A DNA stretch of 64,000 nucleotides. It comes from Curtobacterium sp. MMLR14_010 (GTDB taxonomy: Bacteria; Actinomycetota; Actinomycetes; Actinomycetales; Microbacteriaceae). The stretch lies in contig NZ_MJGV01000046.1 in the NCBI RefSeq assembly GCF_001865015.1, forward strand, positions 493,578-557,577. Reading direction: 5' to 3'. Under the pieces are notes generated by a model. That model was given only the letters and a program-made list of their open reading frames with translations, was not told the DNA's origin and did no database searches. The position numbers were made by a program, and so were the translations under genes. This document shows, in pieces, positions 60,177 through 64,000 of this stretch (its first letter is position 1; every line of letters begins with the position of its first letter).

Positions 60177-60752
60177 ATGTCCACTCCGTACCACCATGGT
60201 TCGCTGCGAGAGGTCCTCGTCGCCGAGGGCCGCCAGCTGCTCATGGAGGAGGGAGCCCAGGCCGTCACGATCCGCGGGCTCGCCAAGCGCGCCGGGGTCA
60301 GCCACAGCGCGCCCCTGCGCCACTTCCCGGACCGCGACGCACTCCTGGACGCCATCGCCGCCGAGGGCTTCGACGAGCTCACGGCCGCCCTCGGCACAGC
60401 CGACCGGCACGAGGACCTGCACGCCCGCCTCAGTGACTACGCCCACGCCCACGTCCGCTTCGCCTTCGAGAACGGGCGGCTCATGGAGCTGATGTTCGCA
60501 GGTGGTCCGCGCGATGCCAGTTCGCCGGCGAGCCAGGCGGCGACCCGGTTCTTCGCCCAGGGCGCCGCGATGCTCGGCGAGGACGGCCGCGGTCGTCCGG
60601 GTCCGCTGCCGTTCCTGGTGGCCGGCATGCTGGAGGGCATCAGCTCCCTGGCCAGCACCGGCCGCCTCGCGCCCGACCAGGTCGACGAGGTCACCGATGC
60701 CGCCGTGGCCCTGCTGCTCCCCGCCGTCGCGGGTCAGCTGGACCAGCGCTGA
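60177..60752 (+). CDS. TetR family transcriptional regulator
   Basis: 191 aa. Helix-turn-helix VTIRGLAKRAGVSHSAPLRHFPDRDALLDAIA at the N-terminus, with a C-terminal domain of the TetR_C_33-type (LARLSDYAHAHVRFAFENGR, MLEGISSLASTGRLAPDQVD). ATG 60177 lies 6 bases after TACGAT (leaderless). Likely represses the divergent SDR-ABM operon and itself. Confidence 0.93.
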   Translation: MSTPYHHGSLREVLVAEGRQLLMEEGAQAVTIRGLAKRAGVSHSAPLRHFPDRDALLDAIAAEGFDELTAALGTADRHEDLHARLSDYAHAHVRFAFENGRLMELMFAGGPRDASSPASQAATRFFAQGAAMLGEDGRGRPGPLPFLVAGMLEGISSLASTGRLAPDQVDEVTDAAVALLLPAVAGQLDQR

Positions 60753-60794
60753 GCCCACGGCCGCCGGCACGCGCTTGCGCGGCGACCACCTGCC

Positions 60795-60836
60795 GGACTG
60801 GAGGCTCGGTGCGAGCGGGTGCCGAGCCTCCCGTCC
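60795..60836. terminator. Family C palindrome, terminator between TetR and membrane protein genes
   Basis: GGACTGGAGGCTCGGTGC / GTGCCGAGCCTCCCGTCC with small mismatches (T for G opposite), 43 bases after the TetR stop and 46 before the convergent gene's stop. Confidence 0.75.
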
Positions 60837-60881
60837 GCCTCCTGGCCGGTTCCCGTCGTCGGAACGCGACCAGGTGGGGCG

Positions 60882-61178
60882 TCAGCCCTGGGTCTGTCCC
60901 TCGGACCGCCGAGTCCGGACGACCTGCCAGATGCAGCACGCGACCACACCTGCGCCGACGAGGCCGGCGATCCACGAGCCGGCGACTCCGAGCATCGGCG
61001 TCGTCGTGCAGGAGCTCGTCCCTCCGCCGGGGGCGGCATCGGCACAGCTGGTCATCTGGACCAGGGTCACCATCAGCACCGTCACGGTCGTGACGACCGC
61101 CAGGGTGATCCAGCCGATCACTCGGTCCACGATGCGCTCCGTCCGTCCCACGACCAGGTGCTGCCCACGATCGCACAT
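60882..61178 (-). CDS. Small membrane protein, two helices
   Basis: 98 aa. MCDRGQHLVVGRTERIVDRV precedes a helix (VIGWITLAVVTTVTVLMVTL), an extracytoplasmic loop with two Cys (TSCADAAPGGGTSSCTTT), and a second helix (GLVGAGVVACCIWQVV). The paired cysteines in the loop could form a disulfide. No family recognised. ATG 61178 follows CAGGAGCG. Divergent from the WYL regulator (51 bases). Confidence 0.75.
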   Translation of the reverse strand: MCDRGQHLVVGRTERIVDRVIGWITLAVVTTVTVLMVTLVQMTSCADAAPGGGTSSCTTTPMLGVAGSWIAGLVGAGVVACCIWQVVRTRRSEGQTQG

Positions 61179-61229
61179 GCCGCTCCTGGGCGCGAGGCCC
61201 AGGAGCACGCGGTGGCGGATGATTGCTCC

Positions 61230-61937
61230 GTGAACCGCACCGATCGTCTCTACGGCCTCGTCGAGGAGCTCCGAGCGACCTCGCCGCGTCCGCGGAGCGC
61301 TCGTCGTCTCGCGGAACGGTTCGAGGTGTCCGTGCGGACCATCGAGCGGGACCTCGCGGCGCTGCAGGCGTCGGGTCTGCCGATCTGGGCGGAACCCGGG
61401 CGGACCGGTGGATACGTCATCGATGCGGCTGCGACGCTCGGCCCGGCGGGCTTCACCCTCGACGAGGCCCTGGCGGTGCTCATCGGGCTCGGTGGGCTGC
61501 GGCACAGTCCCTTCCGGCACGCGGCCCACACCGCCGCCAGGAAGACGCTCGCGGTGATGCCGGACGGGGACGCCGCTCGAGCGAGCGCGCTCGCCTCCCG
61601 CGTGCACTTCCTGGAGCGCGACGACGAGGACGAGGACGAGACGGAGGTGCCGGCTGCGTTCACCGCGGCGCTCCGGTCGAACCGCGTGGTTCGGCTCCGC
61701 TACCAGGACGGCACCGGCGCGGAGTCCGTCCGCGACGTCGAACCGCTGGGGCTGATCAGCAAGGAGGGGCAGTGGTACCTCATCGCCTGGTGCCGACTGC
61801 GTGACGGCGTGCGGGCGTTCCGCGCGGACCGGATGCGCTCGCTCGAGGTCACCGACGAACGGCCCGCGCAACGCACCGTCAGGCCCGACGAGCTCGCGAT
61901 CCAGTACGGACGGTTGCGCCCCGTCGTCGAGGACTGA
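61230..61937 (+). CDS. HTH/WYL-domain transcriptional regulator (YafY/PafC-like)
   Basis: 235 aa. N-terminal HTH_11 domain (RLYGLVEELRATSPRPRSAR, FEVSVRTIERDLAALQ) and a C-terminal WYL domain (VEPLGLISKEGQWYLIAWCR, LRDGVRAFRADRMRSLEVTD). WYL domains sense nucleic acid or small ligands in several systems, but many YafY-like proteins are local repressors. GTG 61230 gives the normal length. It is followed by a VOC protein gene 94 bases downstream, which may be its target. Confidence 0.92.
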   Translation: MNRTDRLYGLVEELRATSPRPRSARRLAERFEVSVRTIERDLAALQASGLPIWAEPGRTGGYVIDAAATLGPAGFTLDEALAVLIGLGGLRHSPFRHAAHTAARKTLAVMPDGDAARASALASRVHFLERDDEDEDETEVPAAFTAALRSNRVVRLRYQDGTGAESVRDVEPLGLISKEGQWYLIAWCRLRDGVRAFRADRMRSLEVTDERPAQRTVRPDELAIQYGRLRPVVED

Positions 61938-62031
61938 CCCGGCGAGGACCGATTCCGGGAACACCGACACAACGGTGTCGCGACGACCGGCGAAGGTGGT
62001 GCTCCACGTCACCGAGCGCCGAAGGAACCCC

Positions 62032-62403
62032 ATGTCGTTCACATCCATCCGCATCGTCACCGACGACCTCGACGGCCTCGTCGCCTTCTACGAGCAGGTC
62101 ACCGGGCAGCGGGCCGAGCGCCCGGCGCCGGTCTTCGCGCAGTTCTCCGGACCGGGCGGAACCCTCGCCATCGCCAGCACCGCCACCGTCGGGATGCTCG
62201 GCGGCGCGCTCACACCCGCGACCAACCGCTCGGTGGTCGTCGAGTTCGAAGTGGCCGACGTCGACGGCGACTTCGCCCGGCTCCAGCCCGCGCCGGAGGA
62301 CGTCGTCCTCGAACCGACCACGATGCCGTGGGGCAACCGCTCGGCACTCGTCCGGGACCCGGACGGCAACGTCGTGAACCTGTTCAGCCCGCCCGCGACC
62401 TGA
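62032..62403 (+). CDS. VOC family (glyoxalase/bleomycin resistance-like) protein
   Basis: 123 aa. SIRIVTDDLDGLVAFYEQVT and ALVRDPDGNVVNLFSP show the two beta-alpha-beta-beta-beta units of a vicinal oxygen chelate fold. Typical metal ligand positions are only partly present (the N-terminal His is replaced by Arg), so it could be a binding protein rather than an enzyme. GAAGGAAC precedes ATG 62032. Downstream of the WYL regulator on the same strand. Confidence 0.88.
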   Translation: MSFTSIRIVTDDLDGLVAFYEQVTGQRAERPAPVFAQFSGPGGTLAIASTATVGMLGGALTPATNRSVVVEFEVADVDGDFARLQPAPEDVVLEPTTMPWGNRSALVRDPDGNVVNLFSPPAT

Positions 62404-62527
62404 TCGATCCGGCTCGCAGACCCCGAGTCTCGCGAACCGGATCCGTCACGGCCAGATCGGGACGCGGTGTCTGCCGCGGACTGGGCGACCGGACGTCATC
62501 GCAGTCATCGCCTCGACGCCATCGGCC

Positions 62528-62908
62528 TCACTCGTACGCGGCCGCCAGCATCGCCGAGGCCTGGATGATCATGATCGCCCCCGGGAGGATCACGCAGAGG
62601 GCGACCCCGGACGTGAACGCACCGAGCAGCAGCGCAGCACTGCCCGGGAGCTGCCGGGTGCGCCGGATGTCCACGATCCCCCAGACGAGCGCCCACAAGG
62701 GCACGCCGAGACCGATCACGAGCGCGGCGACGCCGTACCCCGCGAAGCCCCCGGGATCGCTGCCCGGAGTGCCGTAGTGGGCGAGGAGGCCGCCGATGGC
62801 GTACGGCACCAAGGCCACCAGCAACGCCACGGGGGCGAGGACTGCCAGCGTCACCGATGTCGCCCGTGACCGGGGTACCGCTGCCACGCCTTGTGGTGTC
62901 TCACGCAT
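62528..62908 (-). CDS. Small membrane protein, three helices
   Basis: 126 aa with hydrophobic helices LAVLAPVALLVALVPYAIGG, YGVAALVIGLGVPLWALVWG and LLLGAFTSGVALCVILPGAI; a DIRRTRQLPG loop lies between the last two, as in small DUF4190-like membrane proteins. Not assigned firmly. Divergent from the aldo/keto reductase (175 bases). Confidence 0.75.
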   Translation of the reverse strand: MRETPQGVAAVPRSRATSVTLAVLAPVALLVALVPYAIGGLLAHYGTPGSDPGGFAGYGVAALVIGLGVPLWALVWGIVDIRRTRQLPGSAALLLGAFTSGVALCVILPGAIMIIQASAMLAAAYE

Positions 62909-63083
62909 GCCGCTCCCCCGATGCCGCTCGCCACTCCGACGCCCACGCTACCGTCGCGAGGCACGCTGGTCGCGCCGGGCTCGGCGTTGCCCGTCACGGT
63001 GGAACAGCCGACAGCCGACAGCGGCCGAGGGAGGTACTGGCAGCCCCCGCCACCCTGGCCTCGATCGACCTATCGTCGGCCCC

Positions 63084-63971
63084 ATGGACAACATCACGCT
63101 CAACAACGGCGTCCAGCTCCCCCCGATCGGCTTCGGCGTCTTCCAGAGCTCCCCCGAGGACACCGTCGACGCGGTCCGCACGGCACTCGACGTCGGCTAC
63201 CGCCACATCGACACCGCCGCCGCCTACGGCAACGAACGCCAGGTCGGCGAGGCGATCCGCGCCTCCGACGTCGACCGCGACGACATCGTCGTGGAGACGA
63301 AGGTCTTCCCCACCGACTACGGCCACGACGAGACCCTGCACGCGTTCGAGAAGGCCTCCGGCAAGCTCGGCATCGACACCATCGACGTGCTGATCCTGCA
63401 CCAGCCCGCCCCCGACCGGTTCGAGAAGACCGTGCAGGCGTACAAGGCCCTCGAGACGCTGTACGCCGACGGGAAGGTCCGCGCGATCGGCGTCAGCAAC
63501 TTCATGCCGCACCACCTCCGCTCCCTGCTCGAGCAGACCGACATCATCCCGGCGCTCAACCAGATCGAGCTGCACCCCTACTTCACGCAGCCCGACGTGC
63601 AGCGGGCCGACGCCGAGCACGGCATCCTCGACCAGGCCTGGTCGCCGATCGGCGGCATCACGTTCTACCCCGGCTGGGGCAGCGACGAGCGGGTCAGCGT
63701 GATGGACGACCCGACGATCCGCGCGATCGCCGAGGTGCATGGCAAGACGCCGGCGCAGGTGATGCTCCGATGGCACGTCCAGCAGGGCCGGAACGCGATC
63801 CCGAAGTCGACCAACCCAGGACGGATCGCCGAGAACTTCGCCGTCTTCGACTTCGCGCTGTCCGACGACGAGCTCGGCCGTCTCGACCGCCTCGACACCG
63901 GCCGCCGCAGCGGCCCGGACCCGGACGGCGACTCCTCGCGCTTCGACGCGCGGACGATCCCGGAGGCGTGA
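63084..63971 (+). CDS. Aldo/keto reductase
   Basis: 295 aa NADPH-dependent (beta/alpha)8 reductase. NNGVQLPPIGFGVFQSSPED, the DVGYRHIDTAAAYGNE signature with catalytic Asp and Tyr, VETKVFPTDYG (Lys), LILHQPAPDRF (His), and IPKSTNPGRIAENF for NADPH binding. ATG 63084 lies 7 bases after TATCGT (leaderless). Most members reduce 2,5-diketo-D-gluconate or other carbonyls; the substrate is unknown. Confidence 0.95.
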   Translation: MDNITLNNGVQLPPIGFGVFQSSPEDTVDAVRTALDVGYRHIDTAAAYGNERQVGEAIRASDVDRDDIVVETKVFPTDYGHDETLHAFEKASGKLGIDTIDVLILHQPAPDRFEKTVQAYKALETLYADGKVRAIGVSNFMPHHLRSLLEQTDIIPALNQIELHPYFTQPDVQRADAEHGILDQAWSPIGGITFYPGWGSDERVSVMDDPTIRAIAEVHGKTPAQVMLRWHVQQGRNAIPKSTNPGRIAENFAVFDFALSDDELGRLDRLDTGRRSGPDPDGDSSRFDARTIPEA

Positions 63972-63986
63972 GACGCAACCCCGTGA

Positions 63987-64000
63987 CGGACGGGAGGCTC
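63987..64000. repeat. Family C palindrome cut by the window end
   Basis: GACGGACGGGAGGCTC is the left arm of another copy, beginning right after the aldo/keto reductase stop. Confidence 0.7.

Noticed and set aside
1..64000. tRNA genes, IS elements, integrases or prophage
   Set aside because: I looked for tRNA T-loop patterns and transposase-like proteins and found none that I can support.

Overview
The window is about 64 kb of very GC-rich DNA (about 70% by eye, codons ending almost always in G or C). It looks like chromosome from a Gram-positive actinobacterium of the Microbacteriaceae; Curtobacterium is my best guess from gene order and style, but this is inference. Supporting signs are the core order pepA-lpdA-sucB-DUF4191-RDD-glnA, the glnA2-glnE pair, a polyphosphate glucokinase, a class A RNase P RNA, an IdeR/DtxR-type iron box, and many genes whose start codon lies 6-7 bases after a TANNNT -10 box (leaderless transcription).

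Layout. 1-8310: central metabolism (leucyl aminopeptidase, dihydrolipoyl dehydrogenase, 2-oxoacid dehydrogenase E2, glutamine synthetase I). 8311-13826: a minus-strand exopolysaccharide operon (processive GT2 synthase, membrane-anchored GH26 hydrolase, UDP-glucose dehydrogenase) behind a 500-base leader. 13827-21930: nitrogen control (glnE, glnA2), NAD synthase, methionine aminopeptidase, polyphosphate glucokinase. 21931-22557: rnpB with a duplicated upstream region. 22567-29065: a zinc-ribbon-family protein, NIF3-like protein, hydrolase, AraC regulator, anti-sigma/anti-anti-sigma pair and drug efflux. 29066-30176: a gene-free composite repeat array. 30177-34626: PEP carboxylase, then heme oxygenase and a siderophore-interacting protein sharing an iron box.

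34698-42018 is the most accessory-looking part: a GIY-YIG protein, copZ-copA, a zinc-ribbon/PD-(D/E)XK protein, a RES-Xre type toxin-antitoxin pair, csoR, and a retron-like reverse transcriptase. Matching CsoR-type boxes lie before copZ and csoR, so one copper module has been split by nuclease and toxin-antitoxin genes. The first 155 bases of the reverse transcriptase transcript contain 12-bp inverted repeats enclosing several hairpins, with odd codon use. This resembles a retron msr-msd.

42083-64000: small metabolic genes, several SDR enzymes, a ROK-controlled sugar ABC transporter without its ATPase, followed by an alcohol dehydrogenase and an SDR, two TetR-controlled modules, an acyl-CoA ligase, a frameshifted Tat-exported esterase, a WYL regulator and an aldo/keto reductase.

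A family of about ten palindromes with the core GGAGGCYCGGTGCC is scattered between genes, often where two genes converge, together with two 63-base palindromes of a second family. Positions were counted by hand from the printed sequence.
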